From an uncultured Eubacteriales bacterium (GTDB lineage Bacteria > Bacillota > Clostridia > Lachnospirales > Anaerotignaceae), in assembly GCA_934256695.1 (NCBI GenBank), contig CAKQPE010000095.1, positions 1-7,647 on the forward strand: DNA of 7,647 nucleotides. Reading direction: 5' to 3'. Shown here piece by piece: positions 1 through 6,309 of the stretch. Each line of letters starts with the position of its first letter. The stretch's first letter is position 1. The notes beneath the pieces were generated by a model that was given only the letters and a program-made list of their open reading frames with translations, had not been told where the DNA came from and did not search any database. The translations under genes were made by a program, and so were the position numbers.

Positions 1-144
1 CATTGCAGAAGCCTATTTCCGGAGGCACATGGAATGTGCGGTCTTAAAGAGATTTTTGAAGGTGCAGGGAACTTTTTCGATAAAAAAGTTCCTGCAAATC
101 CCACTTTTCCATTGGAAAAAATTAAATTTAATCCGTTTTATTAA
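1..144 (+). CDS. 3' end of an unrecognised gene (partial)
   Basis: The frame starting at base 1 is open from the window edge to a TAA at 142-144 and gives the last 47 residues of a protein. It begins HCRSLFPEAHGMCGL and ends LEKIKFNPFY. The residue mix (charged and aromatic residues, Gly/Pro turns) resembles a real globular C-terminus better than the overlapping frame that starts with an ATG at 29, which has no ribosome binding site and runs on into the repeat. I do not recognise the family. An inverted repeat at 64-95 lies inside the reading frame. Repeat copy A begins about 20 bases after the stop codon, so the gene probably ends its transcription unit here. The alternative is that this is non-coding DNA that happens to be open. 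Confidence 0.5.
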   Translation, partial: HCRSLFPEAHGMCGLKEIFEGAGNFFDKKVPANPTFPLEKIKFNPFY

Positions 145-163
145 AACTTTGATTAAAGGATTT

Positions 164-354
164 TCCCATCATCCGCTTTGCTTTGCTCAGCACCTTCTCC
201 CAGAGGAGAAGGCTTATTATTGGCAATTTTATACTTAGTCCCAAAATACCGTGACAAAGTCACGGTATTTTACTGAAAGTTTAGGTCAAGCCTTTTCAAA
301 GGCTTGTGGGGTATTGGGGCAACGCCCCAAGGTCTTACATAAATTTATATTTTT
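164..354 (+). repeat. Composite four-palindrome repeat, copy A
   Basis: Read on the plus strand, this copy has a TCCCATCATCCG head (164-175). Palindrome i follows at 193-212 (CCTTCTCC / GGAGAAGG, 4-nt loop). Palindrome ii is at 243-271 (13-bp arms AAAATACCGTGAC / GTCACGGTATTTT, loop AAA). Palindrome iii is at 287-306 (CAAGCCTTT / AAAGGCTTG, loop TC). Palindrome iv is at 314-330 (TTGGGGC / GCCCCAA, loop AAC). The tail is AAGGTCTT, with ATAAATTTATATTT at 339-352. Gaps between palindromes are 30, 15 and 7 nt. It occupies most of the gap between the partial gene and the DUF1385 operon. Palindrome ii, followed by TTTTA, could also terminate transcription from the upstream gene. The match to copy B (inverted, 5861-6030) is strong across i, ii and iii. 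Confidence 0.85.
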
Positions 355-425
355 GAACCGAAATTGTCCGAAATTTTTGGTCTTAAAAAGTTTAATATGG
401 TTATGTTTATTTTTTTATCTGTATA

Positions 426-434
426 TGATATAAT
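426..434 (+). promoter_or_regulatory. Probable sigma-A promoter with extended -10 (TGaTATAAT)
   Basis: TGATATAAT contains a perfect TATAAT (429-434) preceded by the TGn extended -10 motif. The -35 position at 17-bp spacing reads TTTATT (406-411), a weak match; the extended -10 could compensate. The region upstream (341-425) is AT-rich. The start point would fall near 441, giving a leader of about 22 nt that still includes the ribosome binding site. This is the likely promoter of the DUF1385-prmC-prfA-glgP operon. Confidence 0.6.
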
Positions 435-445
435 TTTAAAGCTAA

Positions 446-454
446 AGAGGTGAT
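446..454 (+). promoter_or_regulatory. Ribosome binding site of the DUF1385 gene
   Basis: AGAGGTGAT is a nearly full complement of the 16S rRNA 3' end. It sits 8 nt before the ATG at 463 and fixes that start. Confidence 0.85.
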
Positions 455-462
455 AAATAACA

Positions 463-1446
463 ATGAAAGCAAAAGTATCCGATATTTTGAAAGAAAGCAA
501 TAAAGGTTTAAGAACAACGTATATCGGCGGACAAGCGGTTATAGAAGGCGTTATGATGCGTGGCAAAAAAATGTATGCCATGGCTGTAAGAACACCTGAA
601 GGAACTTTGGCTGTTGAAAAAAAAGATATAGATGATGTTTTTAGCAGATATAAAATATTTAAATATCCTATATTCAGAGGAATTGCGTCTTTTATACAGT
701 CTCTTATAATAGGAACAAAAATAATAATGCGTTCTACACAGCTTGCAGGACTGGAGGAAGAAACAGACGAAAACGCAGAACCAAGCAAGTTTGAAAAGGC
801 ATTGCAGAAAATGTTCGGTGACAAACTTACAGATGTACTTATTTATATAAGTGTTGCTGTATCTCTTGTGTTTTCAATAGGCCTGTTTTTTGTTCTGCCT
901 GTTTTTATAGGCAGTCTTTTAAGACCGATTCTTCCTGGGACATGGGCTTTGGGTATAGCCGAAGGCCTTATAAGAATAGCTATATTTCTTCTCTATCTTT
1001 TCCTTGTTTCAAGAATGAAGGAAATAAAAAGAGTTTTCCAGTATCATGGGGCAGAGCATAAGACAATAAACTGCTTTGAACACGGAGAAGAACTGACTGT
1101 TGAAAATGTAAAAAAATATACACGACTTCATAAAAGATGCGGAACAAGTTTCCTTTTGATAGTAATGATTATAAGTATGGTTGTGTTCTTTTTTATAAGA
1201 ACCGACACTATATGGCTCAGACTTGTAAGCCGTATACTTCTTGTGCCGTTTGTTGCAGGCATTTCTTATGAGGTTATACGCTGGGCGGGAAGAAGTGATT
1301 CACCTGTTGTTAAAATAGTAAGTGCTCCCGGTCTTTGTTTGCAGAAAATAACAACGGCAGAGCCTGACGGAAGCCAGATAGAGGCGGCAATAGCGGCAAT
1401 GAAGGGTGTTCTGGAGGAAGAAGCAGAAGATGAGTCCGGAAAATAA
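463..1446 (+). CDS. yqhQ: DUF1385 family membrane protein (YqhQ-like)
   Basis: This 327-residue protein matches the DUF1385 family (YqhQ in Bacillus subtilis), described as a predicted metal-dependent membrane protein of unknown function. Family landmarks in order are GGQAVIEGVMMRG (residues 22-34), YHGAEHKTINCFEHGEE (194-210), HKRCGTSF (223-230), GISYEVIRW near 267 and a C-terminal PGLCLQKITTAEPD stretch. The conserved His, Glu and Cys residues in the middle are plausible metal ligands; that is inference. Four hydrophobic segments fit membrane spans, roughly 125-152, 165-185, 229-245 and 252-272. The length is normal for the family, and the ATG has a strong ribosome binding site. It is the first gene of the operon, and its end overlaps prmC by 17 nt. 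This neighbourhood with prmC and prfA is familiar from Clostridia, but no role in translation is established. Confidence 0.92.
   Translation: MKAKVSDILKESNKGLRTTYIGGQAVIEGVMMRGKKMYAMAVRTPEGTLAVEKKDIDDVFSRYKIFKYPIFRGIASFIQSLIIGTKIIMRSTQLAGLEEETDENAEPSKFEKALQKMFGDKLTDVLIYISVAVSLVFSIGLFFVLPVFIGSLLRPILPGTWALGIAEGLIRIAIFLLYLFLVSRMKEIKRVFQYHGAEHKTINCFEHGEELTVENVKKYTRLHKRCGTSFLLIVMIISMVVFFFIRTDTIWLRLVSRILLVPFVAGISYEVIRWAGRSDSPVVKIVSAPGLCLQKITTAEPDGSQIEAAIAAMKGVLEEEAEDESGK
1413..1418 (+). promoter_or_regulatory. Ribosome binding site that decides the prmC start
   Basis: GGAGGA lies inside the end of the DUF1385 gene, 11 nt before the ATG at 1430. An in-frame GTG at 1406 would start upstream of this site and has no site of its own, so the ATG at 1430 is preferred. 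Confidence 0.65.
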
Positions 1447-2296
1447 TAACAAAACTATAAGAAATTTAATTTTGACTGCAAAGAATGAGCTTAATAAAAG
1501 TTGTGTTGGTGAAAGTTATGTTGACGCACAGATTTTTATGATGAAAGCCGTCAATATGAGTAAAACCGAAATACTAATAAATCCCGACTATGAGCTTAAC
1601 GAAGAACAGCTTGCGGATTTCAGAAATATGGTTGAAAAACGAAAAAGCGGTATTCCGAGCCAGTATATAATAGGTAAATGCGAGTTTATGGGATATGACT
1701 TTTTGGTTGACGAAAATGTGCTTATACCAAGAGCCGATACGGAGGTATTGGTTGAAAAAGTTCTTGAATTTTCAAAAGAAAATAATTTTAAGAATATTCT
1801 TGATATGTGTACGGGAAGCGGCTGTATAGCAATAAGCCTTGTGCTTAGCGGAATTGAAAAGGCTGTAGGTGCGGATATAAGCAAAGGTGCATTAAACATA
1901 GCCGAAAAAAATGCCGAATATAATAATGTGAAAAACAAAACGGAGTTTATACACAGTAATTTGTTTGAGAATATAGGCGGTGTTTTTGACGCAATAGTTT
2001 CCAATCCGCCTTATATACCAAAGGAAGATATAAAATCCCTTATGCGTGAGGTAAAAGACCATGAGCCTTTATCGGCTTTGGACGGCGGAGATGACGGACT
2101 GGATTTTTACAGAAAAATCACCGAAGAAAGCAGAAAATATCTTAAATCAGGCGGAATGTTGTTTTATGAGATAGGATATAATCAAAGCAAAGATTTACAC
2201 AATATTATGGAAAAAAACGGATTTGAAAAAATAACCACCGTTAAGGACTATGCGGGACTTGACCGAGTGGTTTTCGGAACTAAGACAGAGAGGTAA
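1430..2296 (+). CDS. prmC: Peptide chain release factor N5-glutamine methyltransferase
   Basis: This 288-residue protein transfers a methyl group from S-adenosylmethionine to the glutamine of the GGQ motif in release factors, which raises the rate of translation termination. The N-terminal helical domain (about 1-90) binds the release factor. The Rossmann-fold methyltransferase domain follows, with LIPRADTEVLVE near residue 100, the SAM-binding loop DMCTGSGC at 125-132 and the catalytic NPPY at 192-195, where Asn and Tyr hold the substrate glutamine amide. The length matches the family (about 275-290). The gene starts inside the DUF1385 gene in another frame (17-nt overlap), so translational coupling is likely. 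prfA, whose product is its substrate, follows after 3 nt. A longer start (GTG at 1406, 8 more residues) is possible but lacks a good ribosome binding site. Confidence 0.95.
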   Translation: MSPENNNKTIRNLILTAKNELNKSCVGESYVDAQIFMMKAVNMSKTEILINPDYELNEEQLADFRNMVEKRKSGIPSQYIIGKCEFMGYDFLVDENVLIPRADTEVLVEKVLEFSKENNFKNILDMCTGSGCIAISLVLSGIEKAVGADISKGALNIAEKNAEYNNVKNKTEFIHSNLFENIGGVFDAIVSNPPYIPKEDIKSLMREVKDHEPLSALDGGDDGLDFYRKITEESRKYLKSGGMLFYEIGYNQSKDLHNIMEKNGFEKITTVKDYAGLDRVVFGTKTER

Positions 2297-2299
2297 AGA

Positions 2300-3376
2300 A
2301 TGTTATTTAACCATATAGATGAACTTGAAAGAACCTATACGGATTTGGGTGAACAGATAAATGACCCGGATATAATAGCCAATCAGGAAAAATGGCAGAA
2401 GCTGATGAAGGAATACAGCAATATGGGGCCTGTGGTTGAAAAATACAGAGAATATAAAAATGCTTTAAAATCTGCCGAAGAAGCAGAAGAAATGCTCAAA
2501 GAAAGCAAGGACGAGGAGTTTCGTGAGCTTTTGAAGGAAGAACTGACACAGAGCAAGGAAGATGCCGAAAAATTCAGAGAAGAATTAAAGGTTCTTCTTT
2601 TGCCGAAAGACCCTAATGACAGCAAAAACGTAATTATGGAAATCCGTGCCGGAACAGGAGGAAACGAGGCGGCAATATTTGCCGGAGAGCTTTTCAGAAT
2701 GTATGTAAGGTATGCGGAAAACAGAAAATGGAAAACGGAAATAATTTCTGCCTCAGAAAGCGATTTGGGTGGATTTAAAGAAGTTATATTCATGGTAACG
2801 GGACAGGGTGCATATTCAAGATTTAAATTTGAAAGCGGAACCCACCGAGTACAGAGAGTTCCTGTTACGGAATCAAACGGAAAAATACAAACCTCTGCCG
2901 CAACGGTTGCCGTACTGCCGGAGGCCGACAAGGTAGACGTAAACATAGATATGAACGATGTCCGCATAGATGTTTTCAGGGCATCGGGAAACGGAGGTCA
3001 GTGTGTAAATACAACAGACTCTGCCGTAAGAGTTACACATATACCTACAGGCATAGTTGTATCATGTCAGGACGAAAAGAGCCAGCTTAAAAACAAGAAT
3101 AAGGCACTTAAAGTTCTTTATTCGAGAATTTATAAGCTTGAACAGGAAAAACATGACAGTGCTATTTCTGAAAACCGCCGTCAGCAGGTAGGCTCCGGTG
3201 ACAGAAGTGAGAAGATAAGAACATATAATTTTCCTCAGGGCAGAGTAACGGACCACAGAGCAGGTATTACGCTTTACAAAATAGATGCTGTAATGAACGG
3301 TGATTTGGACGATATAATAGATGTTCTTACTGCCAATGACCAAGCCGAAAAAATGCAGGCTTTGGGAGAAAAGTAA
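2300..3376 (+). CDS. prfA: Peptide chain release factor 1 (RF1)
   Basis: This 358-residue class I release factor reads UAA and UAG in the ribosomal A site and triggers peptidyl-tRNA hydrolysis. The N-terminal alpha-helical domain (about 1-100) is rich in Glu and Lys. The codon-reading tripeptide is PVT at 188-190, in a VPVTESNGKIQTSAATVAV context. The form P-x-T marks RF1 rather than RF2 (SPF). The catalytic GGQ is at 232-234 within ASGNGGQCVNTTDSAVR, and its glutamine is the PrmC target. The sequence is full length with no frameshift. The ribosome binding site AGAGAGG (2287-2293) lies at the very end of prmC, 6 nt before the ATG, so the two are co-transcribed and probably coupled. Confidence 0.97.
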   Translation: MLFNHIDELERTYTDLGEQINDPDIIANQEKWQKLMKEYSNMGPVVEKYREYKNALKSAEEAEEMLKESKDEEFRELLKEELTQSKEDAEKFREELKVLLLPKDPNDSKNVIMEIRAGTGGNEAAIFAGELFRMYVRYAENRKWKTEIISASESDLGGFKEVIFMVTGQGAYSRFKFESGTHRVQRVPVTESNGKIQTSAATVAVLPEADKVDVNIDMNDVRIDVFRASGNGGQCVNTTDSAVRVTHIPTGIVVSCQDEKSQLKNKNKALKVLYSRIYKLEQEKHDSAISENRRQQVGSGDRSEKIRTYNFPQGRVTDHRAGITLYKIDAVMNGDLDDIIDVLTANDQAEKMQALGEK

Positions 3377-3390
3377 AACAATTTATTTGA

Positions 3391-3396
3391 AGGAGA
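3391..3396 (+). promoter_or_regulatory. Ribosome binding site of glgP
   Basis: AGGAGA, preceded by GA, stands 7 nt before the ATG at 3404 in the 27-nt gap after prfA. The gap is too short for a terminator plus a promoter, so glgP is probably read from the upstream operon promoter. Confidence 0.8.
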
Positions 3397-3403
3397 TAAA
3401 TAT

Positions 3404-5854
3404 ATGAACAGTATTAATATATCAAAAGACAAATTTAAGTCTATGATAATTGATAATCTGAGAACTATTACAAGAAAAACCGTGGAAACCGCTACTCCCG
3501 AAGAAATTTATCAGTCGGCAGTATATGCCATAAGAGATATAGTAAATGATATTTGGATGAAATCCCATGACACGTATTTTGAAAAAGATGTGAAAATGGT
3601 TTACTATCTTTCAATGGAATTTCTTATGGGAAGGTTTTTCGGCAACAGCATAATAAATCTTTCTATCTACGAACCTATAAAACAGGCTTTTGATGAGCTT
3701 GGAATAGATTATAATTTAATAGAAGAAAGTGAGCCTGACCCGGGACTTGGAAACGGTGGCCTTGGCAGACTTGCCGCTTGTTTTCTGGATTCTCTTTCAA
3801 CGCTTTCACTTCCTGCATACGGCTGCGGAATACGTTACCATTACGGAATATTCGAGCAGGCAATAGAAAACGGCTATCAGGTGGAAAGACCGGATAACTG
3901 GCTTGAAAACGGTGATCCATGGGGGCTTAAAAGAAGTGAATATGCCATAGAGGTTAAGTTCGGCGGAAACGTAAAAGCCGTACCGAAGGGCAATGGCGAA
4001 TACAGATTTGTTCAGGAAAATTACCACTCAATAATGGCTGTGCCTTATGACTATCCTGTTGTAGGCTATGGCACAAACAACGTAAATACACTGCGTCTGT
4101 GGGACGCAAGACCTAAGAATAAATTTGACCTTAAATCCTTTAACGAAGGCAACTACCAGAAAGCATTGGAGGAGCAGAACCTTGCCCATACAATAACAGA
4201 GGTACTTTATCCTGCCGATGAGCATTATTCGGGAAAAGAACTTAGATTAAGACAGCAGTATTTCTTTATTTCCGCTACGGTGCAGAGGGTAGTTGCAAGA
4301 TTTAAAAGCAGACACAGCAATTTTGACCTTCTTCCGGAGAAGGTTGCCTTCCAGCTTAACGATACACACCCTACGGTAGCTGTTGCAGAGCTTATGCGAG
4401 TGCTTGTTGACGAAAACGATGTGCCTTGGGATAAGGCTTGGGAGATAACAAAGAAGGTATGCGGATACACAAACCATACCATTATGAGCGAGGCTCTTGA
4501 AAAATGGCCTATGGAACTTTTCAGCAGACTTCTTCCGAGAATTTATCAAATAGTAGAGGAAATAAACAGACGTTTCTGCCTTAAATTAATAGAAAAATAC
4601 GGCTATGACAACAACAAAATAAGAAATATGGCTATTATTGCAGACGGTCAGGTAAGAATGGCATACCTTGCAATAGTGGGAAGCCACAGCGTAAACGGTG
4701 TTGCAAGACTTCATACAGAGATACTCAAGGATAAGGAACTTCACGATTTTTATGAACTTTATCCCGAAAAGTTCAATAACAAGACAAACGGCATAACACA
4801 GAGAAGATGGCTTTTACACTCCAATTTGAAACTTGCAAAGCTTATAACGGAAAAAATAGGTGACGGTTGGATAACTGATTTGTCACAGCTTAAAGAACTT
4901 AAAAAATTTACCGATGACGAAGGTTTCCTTGAAAAACTTATGGAAGTAAAGAAGGAAAACAAAATTGCTCTTGCAAAGTATATAAAGCAGACAAAGGGCA
5001 TTGAAATTAATCCCGACTCAATATTCGATATACAGGTAAAGAGACTCCATGAATATAAGAGACAGCTCCTTAACATACTGCACATAATATATCTTTATAA
5101 TTGCTTAAAGGTTAATCCGGGATTGGATATTACACCGAGAACATATATATTCGGTGCAAAAAGTGCCGCAAGCTATCATATGGCAAAGCTTATTATAAAG
5201 CTTATAAACAGTGTTGCCGATGTGGTAAACAATGACCCGTCAATAAACAACAAGATAAAGGTTGTTTTTATGGAAAACTACAGAGTATCCCTTGCAGAAA
5301 AGCTTATTCCTGCGGCTGATATAAGTGAACAGATTTCAACGGCGGGAAAAGAAGCATCGGGAACGGGAAATATGAAGTTTATGCTTAACGGTGCCGTAAC
5401 AATAGGCACTCTTGACGGAGCCAATGTTGAGATAAAAGAAGAAGTGGGAGACGAGAATATATTTATATTCGGTCTTAAAGCGGAAGAAGTTATGGCTAAG
5501 TATGCAGACAACTCTTATGACCCTTGGATGGTATATAATATAAATCAGGGTGCAAGAATGGCTTTAAACTGCCTTATAAACGGAACATTTGACAGTAATA
5601 CGGAATTATTCAGGGATATATATGAATCCCTTTTAAACGGCATAAACGGTGCAAGACCGGACACATACTTTGTACTTGCTGATTTTGAAGCCTACTGCAA
5701 GGCACATGAAGAAATAGACAAAGCCTACAGCGATAAAAAGCGATGGGCGAAAATGGCGGCTGAAAACATAGCCATGAGCGGAAAGTTCAGCTCTGACCGA
5801 ACAATAAAGGAATATGCCGACGAAATATGGCATTTACAGCCTGTAGAGGTATAA
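3404..5854 (+). CDS. glgP: Glycogen/alpha-glucan phosphorylase (GT35)
   Basis: This 816-residue cytosolic enzyme cleaves terminal alpha-1,4-glucose units of glycogen or maltodextrin with phosphate to give glucose-1-phosphate, using pyridoxal phosphate. Landmarks are YYLSMEFLMGR from residue 67, GNGGLGRLAACF from 116, FQLNDTHPTVAVAEL around 316-330 (active site), NHTIMSEALEKWP, NGITQRRW, and VKRLHEYKRQLLN. The PLP-binding segment is EASGTGNMKFMLNGA, with the Schiff-base lysine at K658. The length is normal (about 790-840) and there is no sign of damage. Glycogen and maltodextrin phosphorylases cannot be told apart from motifs alone, so substrate preference is open. Being downstream of prfA with a 27-nt gap is odd for a storage-carbon gene, and no other glycogen gene is in the window. 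Repeat copy B begins only a few bases after the stop and may supply the terminator. Confidence 0.96.
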   Translation: MNSINISKDKFKSMIIDNLRTITRKTVETATPEEIYQSAVYAIRDIVNDIWMKSHDTYFEKDVKMVYYLSMEFLMGRFFGNSIINLSIYEPIKQAFDELGIDYNLIEESEPDPGLGNGGLGRLAACFLDSLSTLSLPAYGCGIRYHYGIFEQAIENGYQVERPDNWLENGDPWGLKRSEYAIEVKFGGNVKAVPKGNGEYRFVQENYHSIMAVPYDYPVVGYGTNNVNTLRLWDARPKNKFDLKSFNEGNYQKALEEQNLAHTITEVLYPADEHYSGKELRLRQQYFFISATVQRVVARFKSRHSNFDLLPEKVAFQLNDTHPTVAVAELMRVLVDENDVPWDKAWEITKKVCGYTNHTIMSEALEKWPMELFSRLLPRIYQIVEEINRRFCLKLIEKYGYDNNKIRNMAIIADGQVRMAYLAIVGSHSVNGVARLHTEILKDKELHDFYELYPEKFNNKTNGITQRRWLLHSNLKLAKLITEKIGDGWITDLSQLKELKKFTDDEGFLEKLMEVKKENKIALAKYIKQTKGIEINPDSIFDIQVKRLHEYKRQLLNILHIIYLYNCLKVNPGLDITPRTYIFGAKSAASYHMAKLIIKLINSVADVVNNDPSINNKIKVVFMENYRVSLAEKLIPAADISEQISTAGKEASGTGNMKFMLNGAVTIGTLDGANVEIKEEVGDENIFIFGLKAEEVMAKYADNSYDPWMVYNINQGARMALNCLINGTFDSNTELFRDIYESLLNGINGARPDTYFVLADFEAYCKAHEEIDKAYSDKKRWAKMAAENIAMSGKFSSDRTIKEYADEIWHLQPVEV

Positions 5855-5860
5855 AAATAA

Positions 5861-6030
5861 AAAAACGTGGGACTCTGTCCCACACCCTGCAAGCCTTTGA
5901 AAAGGCTTGAGCGAAACTTTTAGTAAAATACCGTGACAGAAGTCACGGTATTTTGAGATTAAATATAAAATTGCCGTTAATAAGCCTTCTCCTGGGAGAA
6001 GGTGGCAAGCGGAGCGAGCCGGATGAGGGA
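5861..6030 (-). repeat. Composite four-palindrome repeat, copy B
   Basis: This copy is inverted relative to copy A, so along the plus strand the order is iv, iii, ii, i. Palindrome iv is at 5867-5883 (GTGGGAC / GTCCCAC, loop TCT), iii at 5890-5909 (CAAGCCTTT / AAAGGCTTG, loop GA), ii at 5925-5954 (13-bp arms AAAATACCGTGAC / GTCACGGTATTTT, loop AGAA), and i at 5985-6002 (CCTTCTCC / GGAGAAGG, loop TG). The head CGGATGAGGGA is at 6020-6030. Gaps are 6, 15 and 30 nt. Palindromes i to iii and their linkers closely match copy A, but palindrome iv has a different sequence and lacks the AAGGTCTT tail; on the minus strand it runs into a T7 tract instead. The copy starts about 7 nt after the glgP stop. 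Confidence 0.85.
5925..5954 (+). terminator. Probable rho-independent terminator of the operon (palindrome ii of copy B)
   Basis: A perfect 13-bp stem (AAAATACCGTGAC / GTCACGGTATTTT) with a 4-nt loop ends in TTTT, 71 nt after the glgP stop. The A-tract on the 5' side makes it symmetric, so it could stop transcription from both directions. The U-run is short. Palindrome iv at 5867-5883 forms a GC-rich stem closer to glgP but has no T-tract on the plus strand. Confidence 0.5.
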
Positions 6031-6090
6031 AGAATAAGAAAATAAATTATATGAAAAACATAATTTATATTTGAACAAATCCCTCATCCG
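6020..6090. repeat. Inverted junction between repeat copies B and C
   Basis: CGGATGAGGGA (6020-6030) and TCCCTCATCCG (6080-6090) are perfect 11-bp inverted repeats: the head ends of copies B and C face each other. Nested between them is an AT-only inverted repeat, ATAAATTAT (6042-6050) with ATAATTTAT (6060-6068). The whole 71-bp stretch could extrude as one long hairpin. Confidence 0.75.
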
Positions 6091-6309
6091 TCACTAAAGT
6101 GACACCTTCCCCAAAGGGAAGGCTTAAAGCAGTGCAAAGTTGAGTTTACTCGGCAAAATTTGAGAAAAGTAAAATTTTATATTATAACTTATAATTTTGT
6201 TCCGAAAAATGCAATGAAATTGCATTTTGATAAAAGTTTTACTCGATTTTTTTCAAAAAATCGTGGGGTATTGGGGCAACGCCCCAAGGTCTTTAGTTCG
6301 ATAAATTTA
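6080..6309 (+). repeat. Composite four-palindrome repeat, copy C (long linker)
   Basis: The head TCCCTCATCCG is at 6080-6090, followed by a small hairpin GTCACT / AGTGAC (6090-6103). Palindrome i is at 6105-6122 (CCTTCCC / GGGAAGG, loop CAAA), ii at 6206-6228 (AAAATGCAAT / ATTGCATTTT, loop GAA), iii at 6244-6263 (CGATTTTTT / AAAAAATCG, loop TC) and iv at 6271-6287 (TTGGGGC / GCCCCAA, loop AAC). The tail AAGGTCTTTAGTTCGATAAATTTA reaches 6309. Gaps ii-iii (15 nt) and iii-iv (7 nt) match the other copies, but the i-ii linker is 83 nt instead of about 30. The tail includes the three bases complementary to the spoIID stop codon. The 31 bp at 6263-6293 are identical to 306-336 of copy A. Confidence 0.85.
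6205..6229 (-). terminator. Possible terminator of spoIID (palindrome ii of copy C)
   Basis: Read on the minus strand, this is a 10-bp stem AAAATGCAAT / ATTGCATTTT ending in five T residues, about 80 nt after the spoIID stop. The stem is AT-rich and weak. The GC-rich palindrome iv (6271-6287), nearer the gene, is followed on the minus strand by CGATTTTTT after a short spacer and could contribute. Confidence 0.35.

Noticed and set aside
29..238. ATG-started frame of 69 codons at the window start
   Set aside because: It overlaps the better open frame 1-144, lacks a well-placed ribosome binding site, and more than a third of it is repeat copy A.
164..354. CRISPR array or tRNA-like structures in the repeat-rich gaps
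   Set aside because: There are no regularly spaced direct repeats with unique spacers, and no cloverleaf or CCA end. The repeats are palindromes in different orientations.
251..433. Open reading frame of 60 codons upstream of the DUF1385 gene
   Set aside because: It is read through palindromes ii-iv of copy A and has no convincing ribosome binding site. The same peptide GVLGQRPKV appears in the frame at 6160-6348 only because both cross the identical palindrome iv segment, so these are repeat-derived and not a protein family.
345..824. Long minus-strand open frames opposite the DUF1385, prmC, prfA and glgP genes
   Set aside because: They are antisense shadows of well-recognised genes, with compositions rich in Ser, Phe, Ile and Leu and no ribosome binding sites.
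2870..3000. Possible RF2-like programmed frameshift in the release factor gene
   Set aside because: The PVT tripeptide marks RF1, the frame is continuous, and there is no early in-frame stop or slippery site.
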